A DNA stretch of 13,040 bases. Origin: an uncultured bacterium. Lineage in GTDB: Bacteria > Pseudomonadota > Alphaproteobacteria > Rhodospirillales > Rhodospirillaceae. The notes under the pieces are model-generated. The model saw nothing but the letters and a program-made list of their open reading frames with translations, had not been told where the DNA came from and ran no database searches. The DNA is taken from positions 1-13,040 of the forward strand of contig CAITZE010000124.1 of NCBI GenBank assembly GCA_903896775.1. Direction: 5' to 3'. Below, piece after piece: positions 1 through 5,902 of the stretch. How positions within the stretch are numbered: the first letter of the stretch is position 1; every line of letters starts with the position of its first letter. The position numbers were made by a program, and so were the translations under genes.

Positions 1-1268
1 AGATCACCTTCGGTGGCTTCTTCGAAGCCGCCGGCATCCTGCGCAGCAAAAACGAATCGGCTGACGTCGGTTCAAGCTTCAGCGGCGTCCCGCTCGGCAG
101 CTCGCCGAACTCTCACTTGTCCGAGTTCCGCGAAACCGCGCGTCAGAGCCGCATCTCGATCATGGCTCAGGGCAATGTCGATAAAGACACGCTCCTGACC
201 GCTTACTACGAAATGGACTTCTTGGGCGGCGCGCCCACGGCGAACTCCGTCGGAACCAACAGCTATAATCCGCGTATCCGCAACATCTATGCGACGATTG
301 ATGATTCGGATCTTGGCTATCACCTGCTGGCCGGTCAAAACTGGAGCCTCGCGACCCTTAATCGCGTTGGCGAAAATCCCCGTAGCGAAGTCGCTCCGGT
401 TGGCATTGAAGCGCAGTACGTTGTGGGCTTCAACTTCACCAGAAACCCGCAAATTCGTATCACTAAAGACTTCGCCGACAAGATGATCACCGTCGGCATC
501 TCTGCCGAAAGCCCACAAGCCGTGATCACCTCGACCTCCACGGCTTACCAGTCGACCGGTCCGGTGACAGTCAACAATCCCGGATCTTCCCATTTGGGTA
601 CCGGTGGCACGTTCTCTCTCGACGTCGCCCCCGACCTCATCGGCAAAGTCGCTTTTGATCCCGGCTTTGGTCACTACGAAATCTACGGCATTACCCGTTG
701 GTTCCGCGACCGTGCGTCGTTCACCAATCAAACGACCAATGGCGCCGGCATCGGCGGTAGCGCTTTGATCCCCGTCATTCCCAAGATGCTCGACCTGCAA
801 GGCAGCTTCCTCGTCGGTAAAGGTCTGGGCCGCTACGGCGCTGGCCAGTTGTCAGACGTGACGACTGACAGCACGGGCCGTCTGGTGACTCTGCCTTACA
901 TCTCCGCGCTCATCGGAGCCGTGGCTCACCCCACAACAGATTGGGATCTGTACGCTTATGCCGGTACTGAGCAAGTGAAGGCGCGTTATTCCAACGTCGG
1001 CAGAAGCTTCTACGGATACGGCAATCCTGCAGCCACCGATGACACCGGTTGCTACACGGAAGGCGGCACCTGTAACGGCAACAACGCGCGCGAATACGAA
1101 GTGACCGGCGGCTTCTGGTGGAAGTTCTTCCAGGGCAAAATGGGCATGGCGGAATTCGGCGTCCAAGACCAGTTCGTCAAGCGCTACCTCTTTAACTCGA
1201 CGACCTCACACGGCGCCACGGCGAGCGACAACATCGCGATGTTCTCGTTCCGTTACTACCCGTTCTAA
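1..1268 (+). CDS. Outer-membrane porin, DcaP-like, 5' end outside the window
   Basis: The reading frame is open from the left edge (first full codon at base 3), so the signal peptide and N-terminus are missing. About 421 residues are visible. The visible start reads ITFGGFFEAA and is followed by HLSEFRETARQSR, then LTAYYEMDFLGG, an N-rich stretch with PRIRNIYA, and LLAGQNWSL. From memory this series is typical of the large DcaP-like porins. The chain alternates polar and aromatic residues as beta-barrel strands do, and ends in FRYYPF, a terminal phenylalanine of the kind recognised by the BAM assembly machinery. The inferred role is passive uptake of small anionic solutes across the outer membrane; the substrate cannot be read from the sequence. 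Two cysteines seven residues apart (codons at 1050 and 1071) sit in a likely surface loop. A strong terminator follows 80 bases downstream, so this gene ends its transcript. The TTG at 117 is internal and is not the start. The porin assignment is firm; the DcaP subfamily is less certain. Confidence 0.85.
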   Translation, partial: ITFGGFFEAAGILRSKNESADVGSSFSGVPLGSSPNSHLSEFRETARQSRISIMAQGNVDKDTLLTAYYEMDFLGGAPTANSVGTNSYNPRIRNIYATIDDSDLGYHLLAGQNWSLATLNRVGENPRSEVAPVGIEAQYVVGFNFTRNPQIRITKDFADKMITVGISAESPQAVITSTSTAYQSTGPVTVNNPGSSHLGTGGTFSLDVAPDLIGKVAFDPGFGHYEIYGITRWFRDRASFTNQTTNGAGIGGSALIPVIPKMLDLQGSFLVGKGLGRYGAGQLSDVTTDSTGRLVTLPYISALIGAVAHPTTDWDLYAYAGTEQVKARYSNVGRSFYGYGNPAATDDTGCYTEGGTCNGNNAREYEVTGGFWWKFFQGKMGMAEFGVQDQFVKRYLFNSTTSHGATASDNIAMFSFRYYPF

Positions 1269-1347
1269 AACCGCGCTCCTGAGCAAATATAAGTTCACTT
1301 AAAGTAACTCCTCGGACTCTTAGCCTCCCTCTGAGTCCAAACTCTCT

Positions 1348-1382
1348 AAGGAGGCGGCGTAAGCCGCCTCCTTATTCTTTTC
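1348..1382 (+). terminator. Rho-independent terminator of the porin gene
   Basis: A perfect 11-bp stem (1348-1358 with 1363-1373) is closed by the four-base loop GTAA, a GNRA-type tetraloop, and followed by a T-rich run (attctttt). It lies 80 bases after the porin stop codon and 78 bases before the next start. It separates the first porin from the downstream genes. Confidence 0.92.
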
Positions 1383-1401
1383 TGGATTAAGGGGTTCTCC
1401 C

Positions 1402-1458
1402 CCGCCCGTGATCTCGCTTAAGGTGTCCGCCTTGGCGAGGGCCGAAGGAAACGGGCGG
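1402..1458 (+). promoter_or_regulatory. Possible 5'-leader hairpin covering the ribosome-binding region of the second porin
   Basis: Bases 1402-1409 are complementary to 1451-1458 over 8 bp. Inside them, 1413-1417 pairs with 1435-1439 (5 bp) and 1420-1423 with 1430-1433 (4 bp, six-base loop). The AAGGA ribosome-binding sequence (1445-1449) falls in the 3' internal loop, and the outer stem ends two bases before the ATG at 1460. A folded leader of this kind could restrain translation. This is inferred from base pairing read by eye, without an energy calculation. Confidence 0.3.
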
Positions 1459-1459
1459 C

Positions 1460-2542
1460 ATGCGGCGCGGCGGCGCATCTATATCTTTTGCGATCCTAAC
1501 GGCGGGCATGGCCTGCGCGCTTGTGCCGACGCAGGCGCGGGCCGCGGATGCCATCACGCTGACGCTGGGCGGGCGTATCCGGGAATTCTTTTACGTCGCC
1601 AGCCAAGATCAGGCACCGGCGGAAAGTCTCAACTCCACGGGCATGTTCAACGATACGCGTATCTCCGTCGAAGGCCGCACGGTGCTGGATAACGGCGTGA
1701 CGATCCGCGCTTTCGTTCGCTTCAACGCCGTCGGGCGCCAGAGTTCCGATGTCGACGAGGCCTATGTGGATATCGTCAGCAGCTTCGGTCGCCTGCGTAT
1801 GGGTGAAAAAGCCGGTCTCAACACGACCACTATCGGCGACCCGGTTCCCGAAGCGTTTCTGACGGTCGACGACGAAATTATCGGCGATGCTATGAAACCA
1901 CGCACCGGAATTACTTTGCGCGATGGTTTCACCTTTAAGCGATTTACCGAAAATGCGCTCGGTATCTCTTATCAAACGCCGGAGCTCTATGGATTCAAAG
2001 TCGGCGTTGCTTATCATCCAACCACGACGACTGCAGTCGGCACCATAGACGCCCGCTTACTTCCCCATGATGCTTTGGATGCGACAGCCGGCTATGAAGG
2101 CGACTTTTCCGGCGGCACGTATCGTGTGGCCGGCGGATACTTCAGTCTTGCATCGCATATCGGCGGCAACGATGGTCTACACGCCTGGAACTTGTCGGCG
2201 GGTGCTACGTACGGCGGTTTCGAATTGGCAGCTGCTTATATCAATACTCATCCCGACAACGGGTTGGATGAAAAGGCTTGGACGGTGGGTGCTTTGTACG
2301 GCATTGGACCGCTCCAAATTTCCGCGGACTATCGCTCCGCCAGACGGCGTCCGGCGCCATTTGCTGTGCTGCCTCCGGGCACGTTTGAGGAGCGCGTCGA
2401 CCGCGCAACATTGCAGACTGCTTATAAAGTGGCGCCCGGCATCACCTTTGGTCTTGCGGGCTTTTACACAGATCAAAGCGACGCCACTGGTATCGACTGG
2501 GACGGCGGCGGCGTCTTAGGCGGCGTCAAGATCGAGTTCTAA
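1460..2542 (+). CDS. Outer-membrane porin (Gram-negative porin family, Porin_4-like)
   Basis: This complete 360-residue protein has a clear Sec signal peptide: basic MRR, a hydrophobic stretch, then an ARA cleavage site near residue 28 and a mature start at ADAITLTLGGR. The mature part has the porin pattern of amphipathic strands separated by loops. It includes an early NSTGMFNDTRISVEGR segment and an FGRLRMGEKAGL segment, which resembles the region before the constriction loop in this family. It ends in VKIEF, with the terminal phenylalanine of BAM substrates. Length is normal for a trimeric general porin. The ATG at 1460 is preceded by AAGGA at 1445-1449, and the signal peptide supports this start. 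It probably forms a diffusion channel of unknown preference. The next gene starts 26 bases downstream on the same strand and may share its transcript. The C-terminal half resembles the shorter porin at 4458-5189, for example KAWTVGALYGIG against KQWAIGGMYQIS. Confidence 0.88.
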   Translation: MRRGGASISFAILTAGMACALVPTQARAADAITLTLGGRIREFFYVASQDQAPAESLNSTGMFNDTRISVEGRTVLDNGVTIRAFVRFNAVGRQSSDVDEAYVDIVSSFGRLRMGEKAGLNTTTIGDPVPEAFLTVDDEIIGDAMKPRTGITLRDGFTFKRFTENALGISYQTPELYGFKVGVAYHPTTTTAVGTIDARLLPHDALDATAGYEGDFSGGTYRVAGGYFSLASHIGGNDGLHAWNLSAGATYGGFELAAAYINTHPDNGLDEKAWTVGALYGIGPLQISADYRSARRRPAPFAVLPPGTFEERVDRATLQTAYKVAPGITFGLAGFYTDQSDATGIDWDGGGVLGGVKIEF

Positions 2543-2568
2543 CCACAGGCGGCAGCTTTCCAGGCAGC

Positions 2569-3096
2569 ATGGCTATAAAGCGCAAAAAAGCTGCGAAGAC
2601 AAAAAGCGCGACCGAATCATCGGCGCCGAAAAAGCGCGTGAAAAAAATCATCGGCTGGCGCGAATGGGCAAGGTTGCCCGATCTCAATATCGAACGCATC
2701 AAAGCCAAAATCGATACAGGTGCGCGCACATCGGCGTTGCACGCTTTCAAAATCACACCGTTCACTAAAGACGGCGCGGCCTACGTGCGCTTTATGATTC
2801 ATCCCTTGCAGCGCTTGCGTAAGCCGGAAATTACCTGCGTCGCGTTGGTGATCGACCATCGCGGTGTCACTGACTCCAGCGGGCGTGTGGAACAACGCTA
2901 TGTCATTCGCACGACACTTAAGCTCGGCCCCTCGCGCTGGCCCATCGAGTTGACGCTGACCAACCGCGATCAAATGGGCTTTCGTATGCTGATTGGCCGC
3001 CAAGCCTTGCGTCGGCGTTATCTTGTCGACACCGGCCGGTCGTTTATTGCGCGCAAAAAAAAGAAAGCCCGCACGACCATTGTGGGCCGCAAATAA
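2569..3096 (+). CDS. Retropepsin-like aspartic protease, RimK-associated (COG4067 / DUF785-type, RimB-like)
   Basis: The 175-residue protein carries the family signature IGWREWARLPDLNIERIKAKIDTGARTSALHA at residues 28-59; the DTG at 49-51 is the predicted catalytic triad of a single-lobe, dimer-forming aspartic protease. It also has SGRVEQRYVI (104-113) and LTNRDQMGFRMLIGRQAL (130-147). Databases often call this family an ATP-dependent zinc protease, although the fold is retropepsin-like. It sits upstream of rimK, as the related RimB gene does in pseudomonads, which suggests a role in control or reversal of glutamylation; this is inferred. A second DTG (154-156) occurs where relatives usually read VDP, from memory. 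The N-terminus (residues 4-26) and C-terminus (163-166) are rich in lysine. No signal peptide is visible, so it is probably cytoplasmic. The start is ATG 2569, with a modest AGG five bases upstream. Confidence 0.88.
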   Translation: MAIKRKKAAKTKSATESSAPKKRVKKIIGWREWARLPDLNIERIKAKIDTGARTSALHAFKITPFTKDGAAYVRFMIHPLQRLRKPEITCVALVIDHRGVTDSSGRVEQRYVIRTTLKLGPSRWPIELTLTNRDQMGFRMLIGRQALRRRYLVDTGRSFIARKKKKARTTIVGRK

Positions 3097-3132
3097 ATAC
3101 CCCTATCTATGGTGGAACTTCCAAACACGGGC

Positions 3133-3186
3133 TTGCGTTAAAGCCCATCACCCCACCAATTACGTGCTGAACCGTTGCGTTAAAGC
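3133..3186 (+). repeat. Pair of 12-base direct repeats upstream of rimK
   Basis: TTGCGTTAAAGC occurs at 3133-3144 and again at 3175-3186, exactly 42 bases apart (about four helical turns), in the non-coding gap between the protease gene and rimK. The spacing would suit a regulator binding one face of the DNA, but with only two copies chance is possible. Confidence 0.45.
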
Positions 3187-3213
3187 ATTGTGAATATTGG
3201 GAAGGTGCTGAAT

Positions 3214-3254
3214 CTCGGTTTGCGCCATCGCACCGAGCGGATAAGGTGTTCCGC
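3214..3254 (+). promoter_or_regulatory. Tandem hairpins in the rimK leader
   Basis: Two adjacent stems precede the rimK start. In the first, CTCGGT (3214-3219) pairs with ACCGAG (3232-3237), with an inner GCG/CGC around a CCAT loop. In the second, GCGGA (3237-3241) pairs with TCCGC (3250-3254). Neither is followed by a T-run, so they are not classic terminators. They could be leader RNA structures or dyad binding sites. Confidence 0.3.
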
Positions 3255-3282
3255 CTTCACCCCGCATTGTTTTGTCTGAATT

Positions 3283-3287
3283 GGGAG
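3283..3287 (+). promoter_or_regulatory. Ribosome-binding site of rimK
   Basis: GGGAG lies nine bases upstream of the TTG at 3297. It supports this TTG over the GTG at 3246, which would add 17 residues that do not resemble RimK. Confidence 0.7.
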
Positions 3288-3296
3288 CGACGTTCC

Positions 3297-4202
3297 TTGA
3301 AACTGGCGATGCTCGCCCGCAACGCAGGCCTCTACTCGCACAAGCGTCTTGTGACGGCGGCGCATGCGCGCGGTCACGAGATCGAGGTCGTCGATACCCT
3401 CAAGTGTTATATGAACATCGCCTCGCACCGTCCCGAAGTGCGCTACAAGGGCCGCAGCCTCGAAGGCTTCGATGCCGTCATTCCGCGTATCGGTGCATCG
3501 ATCACGTTCTACGGTCTCGCGGTACTGCGTCAGTTTGAGATGATGGGCGTCTACCCACTCAACGAATCCGTCGCCATCGGCCGCAGCCGCGACAAATTAC
3601 GTGGACTGCAACTGCTGTCGCGCAAAGGCATCGGCTTGCCGGTGACAGCCTTCGCGCATGTCACAAGCCAGGCCGACGATCTTATCGACATGGTTGGCGG
3701 CACGCCGCTGATTGTGAAGCTGCTCGAAGGCACGCAAGGCATTGGCGTTGTGCTTGCAGAAACGCGCACTTCTGCGCGCAGCATGATTGAGGCTTTCGGC
3801 GGCGTCGAAGCCAACATCATGGTTCAGGAATTTATAAAAGAAGCCAACGGTACCGATGTGCGCGCTTTTGTCATCGGCGGAAAAGTGGTGGCGAGTATGC
3901 AGCGCAAAGGTGCGCCCGGCGATTTCCGCTCCAACCTTCACCGCGGCGGCAAGGCCCAATCCATTAAGATCACGCCCGAAGAACGTTCGACTGCCGTACG
4001 CGCGGCCAAAATTCTCGGACTTAATGTTTGCGGCGTCGACATGCTGCGGTCGAATCACGGACCGGTCGTCATGGAGGTCAACTCGACACCGGGTCTGGAA
4101 GGCATCGAGACCGCCACCGGCAAGGACATCGCCGGCATGATCATCGAGTTTCTCGAAAAAAATGCTGCACCCAACAAAACCAAGACTCGCGGCGAAGGCT
4201 AA
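3297..4202 (+). CDS. rimK: RimK, ribosomal protein S6--L-glutamate ligase
   Basis: RimK is an ATP-grasp ligase that adds glutamate residues to the C-terminus of ribosomal protein S6; the E. coli enzyme also makes poly-alpha-glutamate. With TTG 3297 as start the product is 301 residues, about the length of E. coli RimK, and begins MKLAMLARNAGLYSHKRL as the family does. Conserved stretches run along the whole protein: CYMNI (37-41), VIPRIGASITFYG (61-73), YPLNESVAI (86-94), LIVKLLEGTQGIGVVLAETR (138-157), DFRSNLHRGG (209-218), and GVDML with MEVNSTPGLEGIE (246-271). The ATP and metal ligands expected from E. coli are present: K100, K141, D248, E260 and N262. The start is supported by GGGAG nine bases upstream. 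A retropepsin-like protease gene of the RimK-associated family lies 200 bases upstream on the same strand. The C-terminus is a short polar tail. The identification is firm. Confidence 0.96.
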   Translation: MKLAMLARNAGLYSHKRLVTAAHARGHEIEVVDTLKCYMNIASHRPEVRYKGRSLEGFDAVIPRIGASITFYGLAVLRQFEMMGVYPLNESVAIGRSRDKLRGLQLLSRKGIGLPVTAFAHVTSQADDLIDMVGGTPLIVKLLEGTQGIGVVLAETRTSARSMIEAFGGVEANIMVQEFIKEANGTDVRAFVIGGKVVASMQRKGAPGDFRSNLHRGGKAQSIKITPEERSTAVRAAKILGLNVCGVDMLRSNHGPVVMEVNSTPGLEGIETATGKDIAGMIIEFLEKNAAPNKTKTRGEG

Positions 4203-4294
4203 ATTTCAGCCGAAGTAATGGTTCGAGTCGCTGGTTGATTTGCGGCCCTTGCTGATAGCTGATCCGATCCTTATGTCAGAGGCCGAAAGCGTTC

Positions 4295-4320
4295 AAAAAA
4301 CTGGTTTTTTTACAACAGTT
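4295..4320 (+). terminator. Weak terminator-like inverted repeat after rimK
   Basis: Six A (4295-4300), CTGG, then seven T (4305-4311) form an A/T-only hairpin. An overlapping alternative pairs AACTG (4299-4303) with CAGTT (4316-4320). It lies 92 bases after the rimK stop. The stem is thermodynamically weak, so a terminator role is only possible. The rest of the 255-base gap shows no convincing gene or promoter. Confidence 0.25.
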
Positions 4321-4457
4321 CGGACCGCAAACCGGGGCGTTGTGTGGACTCTCTGCCACAATTCGGGGGATTCCGGGACCCTGTCAGTCCTGTGTATTGA
4401 CCCCCCCTACCTCCGGTGCAAAGTTGCCCAAAAGCATAGTGAAAAGCGCACAAAACC

Positions 4458-5189
4458 ATGTGCCAGAGAGCGATTTTGACCCACCTCCGCGCAACGGTTG
4501 CAGCCGTTGGCCTTTTGGCGTGCGCGTTTCAGTCCGCGAAGGCCGCGGATTTCCGTTTGGGCAGCACATCTGCATTTTCTTCGGCGGCGCTTTCCAATAG
4601 CCCGCTAACGATTGGCTATTTCACACCGGCCTACGGCGCTGTGACTCTGGACGTTCTGCCCGGCTCACCGCTTGTTGCGCATTCGGCGAACGGAATGAGT
4701 AGCGGCCTTACGCAAGGCCTTAATGTAGGTGGCAGTTACGCGACGCCGGAGTCCGTCGGCCGGGTCGGCGTTTTTGGCGCCTACGATGAACGTCCGACGA
4801 TTTTGGCCCTGACGCCCACCACGGCGTGGAATTTCGCGGCCTCCGTCGGTTATGCCGGGTTCTATGTGCGCGGCGGTGTCAATGCGGCTTTGCCGATTGG
4901 TCCGTTGCTCGGCACGCAAGGCCTGGAAGCTGGGTTTGGTTACGAGATCGGTTCACTTGATCTGCGCCTGACATATTTGACGTCGCAGGCAACCGGCTTG
5001 GCCGAACGCGAAACCGACAACAAACAATGGGCCATCGGCGGCATGTATCAGATCTCGCCGCGTCTGCGCCTGAATGCCGATGCCTTTTATGGCGTTGCCG
5101 AAAATCGCAATTTAGCGCCAGCGGTCACGCCGCCGGCGACCTCGCCGCCGGGCACCGGTGCGCGCGTCGGTGTCGAACTGCGCTTCTAA
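4458..5189 (+). CDS. Short porin-like outer-membrane beta-barrel protein
   Basis: The 243-residue product has a Sec signal peptide (hydrophobic TVAAVGLLACAF, cleavage after SAKA near residue 29, mature start ADFRLG). The remainder is a glycine- and aromatic-rich beta pattern ending in VGVELRF, with the terminal phenylalanine of outer-membrane barrels. Segments such as WNFAASVGYAGFYVRGGVNAAL (about 118-139) and KQWAIGGMYQISPRLRLNADAFYG resemble the second half of general porins, including the neighbour at 1460-2542. At roughly 214 mature residues it is too short for a 16-strand porin, so it may be a reduced barrel or a porin lacking its N-terminal part. A Pro/Thr/Ser-rich loop (PAVTPPATSPPGTG) precedes the last strand. 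The start is uncertain: ATG 4458 has no good ribosome-binding site, whereas TTG 4476 (237 residues) follows AGAGAG at 4465-4470. Substrate unknown. Confidence 0.75.
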   Translation: MCQRAILTHLRATVAAVGLLACAFQSAKAADFRLGSTSAFSSAALSNSPLTIGYFTPAYGAVTLDVLPGSPLVAHSANGMSSGLTQGLNVGGSYATPESVGRVGVFGAYDERPTILALTPTTAWNFAASVGYAGFYVRGGVNAALPIGPLLGTQGLEAGFGYEIGSLDLRLTYLTSQATGLAERETDNKQWAIGGMYQISPRLRLNADAFYGVAENRNLAPAVTPPATSPPGTGARVGVELRF

Positions 5190-5215
5190 GCCAGGCGATC
5201 TTTCAAACTAAAAAA

Positions 5216-5854
5216 CTACGACAAGGCAAAGCTGATTCCGGCTACGCCCGCGCATGCACTGTTTTGCAGCCGGTTGATCGTCGTGGCTGTTATCCCGCCT
5301 AAAGCCACGACTGGAACTCCCGCCCTTCGAATCAGAGCTGTTGCGCGCATCGCTCCCAAGCAGCCGCGATCTGGATGGCTTGCCGTGGCAAACACAGGCG
5401 CCAGCATCGCTGCAGAAGCGCGCAAGGCCTTCGCACGATGCAGCCCGGCAGCACCGTGAGCGGCCACCGTCAGGAGTTTAGAGCGCTGTAACCACAATCG
5501 CGCTCCGGGTGGTGGTCCCCGCCGTGCTGCGTGCTCGGCCAAGTGCAGGCCCGTTGCATCGACGGCAGCTGCCAGCCGCCAATCCCCGGCGATCAAGAAT
5601 GCGATGCCGCGCCGACGGCATATGGTGGAAAGACGCTTTGCCAGCGCCGCGCGGTGTGGCGCATCGTAATGGCGCAAGATCAACCCAGCCCCGCGCGGCA
5701 GCGATGCCAGTGCTGCTGCGGGATCGGGCAGGCGCATTTCGTCCGTCACGAGCCAAAGCGCCGGCAGCGTTGGTCCGCGCGCTTTGGAAAACTTTTTTGC
5801 GCGGCGTTTGAGATTGAGGGCGGCGTTTGTTAGCTTGGGGTCCATAACCCACAT
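5216..5854 (-). CDS. Divergent ThiE/TenI-like protein (thiamine phosphate synthase family)
   Basis: The 212-residue TIM-barrel protein resembles thiamine phosphate synthase, which joins HMP pyrophosphate to thiazole phosphate. Family landmarks are GLILRHYD (57-64, for the usual QLREKD), DATGLHLAEH (99-108, for GADGVHLGQ), AAMLAPVFATASHPD (148-162, for DYVGFGPVFPTxTKPD) and VPVVALGGITATTINRL (180-196), whose ALGGI phosphate-binding loop is intact. Several positions that are normally conserved differ: the K of RxK is H or Y, the ND pair before the HMP-binding strand reads AGD, and the Asp before GPVF is replaced by alanine. Catalysis is therefore doubtful, and a paralogue with a changed role is possible. 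The start may be ATG 5854 or ATG 5845; neither has a clear ribosome-binding site. A basic N-terminal stretch (residues 7-26) precedes the barrel. The gene is divergent from yggS and convergent with the short porin, whose stop is 26 bases away. Confidence 0.72.
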   Translation of the reverse strand: MWVMDPKLTNAALNLKRRAKKFSKARGPTLPALWLVTDEMRLPDPAAALASLPRGAGLILRHYDAPHRAALAKRLSTICRRRGIAFLIAGDWRLAAAVDATGLHLAEHAARRGPPPGARLWLQRSKLLTVAAHGAAGLHRAKALRASAAMLAPVFATASHPDRGCLGAMRATALIRRAGVPVVALGGITATTINRLQNSACAGVAGISFALS

Positions 5855-5892
5855 CTTAGCAAGCGATCACAGCCCTTGTCAGAAATAGGCGC

Positions 5893-5896
5893 GGAG
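5893..5896 (+). promoter_or_regulatory. Ribosome-binding site favouring the inner yggS start
   Basis: GGAG lies six bases before the TTG at 5903. An upstream in-frame TTG at 5876 has no such sequence in front of it, so the shorter 221-residue protein is preferred. Confidence 0.55.
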
Positions 5897-5902
5897 ACCT
5901 CT

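Noticed and set aside
72..800. Long minus-strand open frame (242 codons) opposite the first porin
   Set aside because: It lies wholly antisense to a well-supported porin, its product has no family features and is Arg/Asp/Val-rich in the way of antisense shadows in GC-rich genes.
1408..1692. GTG-started frame of 94 codons overlapping the second porin start
   Set aside because: It runs out of frame into the porin, has no ribosome-binding site and gives a low-complexity Arg/Gly/Ala product; the porin with its signal peptide explains the region.
4397..4440. Possible promoter TTGACC (4397-4402) with CATAGT (4435-4440) before the short porin
   Set aside because: The spacing is 32 bases, far from the usual 16-18, and no alternative -10 fits at the right distance.
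4240..4479. 79-codon frame in the gap between rimK and the short porin
   Set aside because: It lacks a ribosome-binding site, has no recognisable motif or consistent composition and overlaps the start of the porin. A real small gene is not excluded but unsupported.
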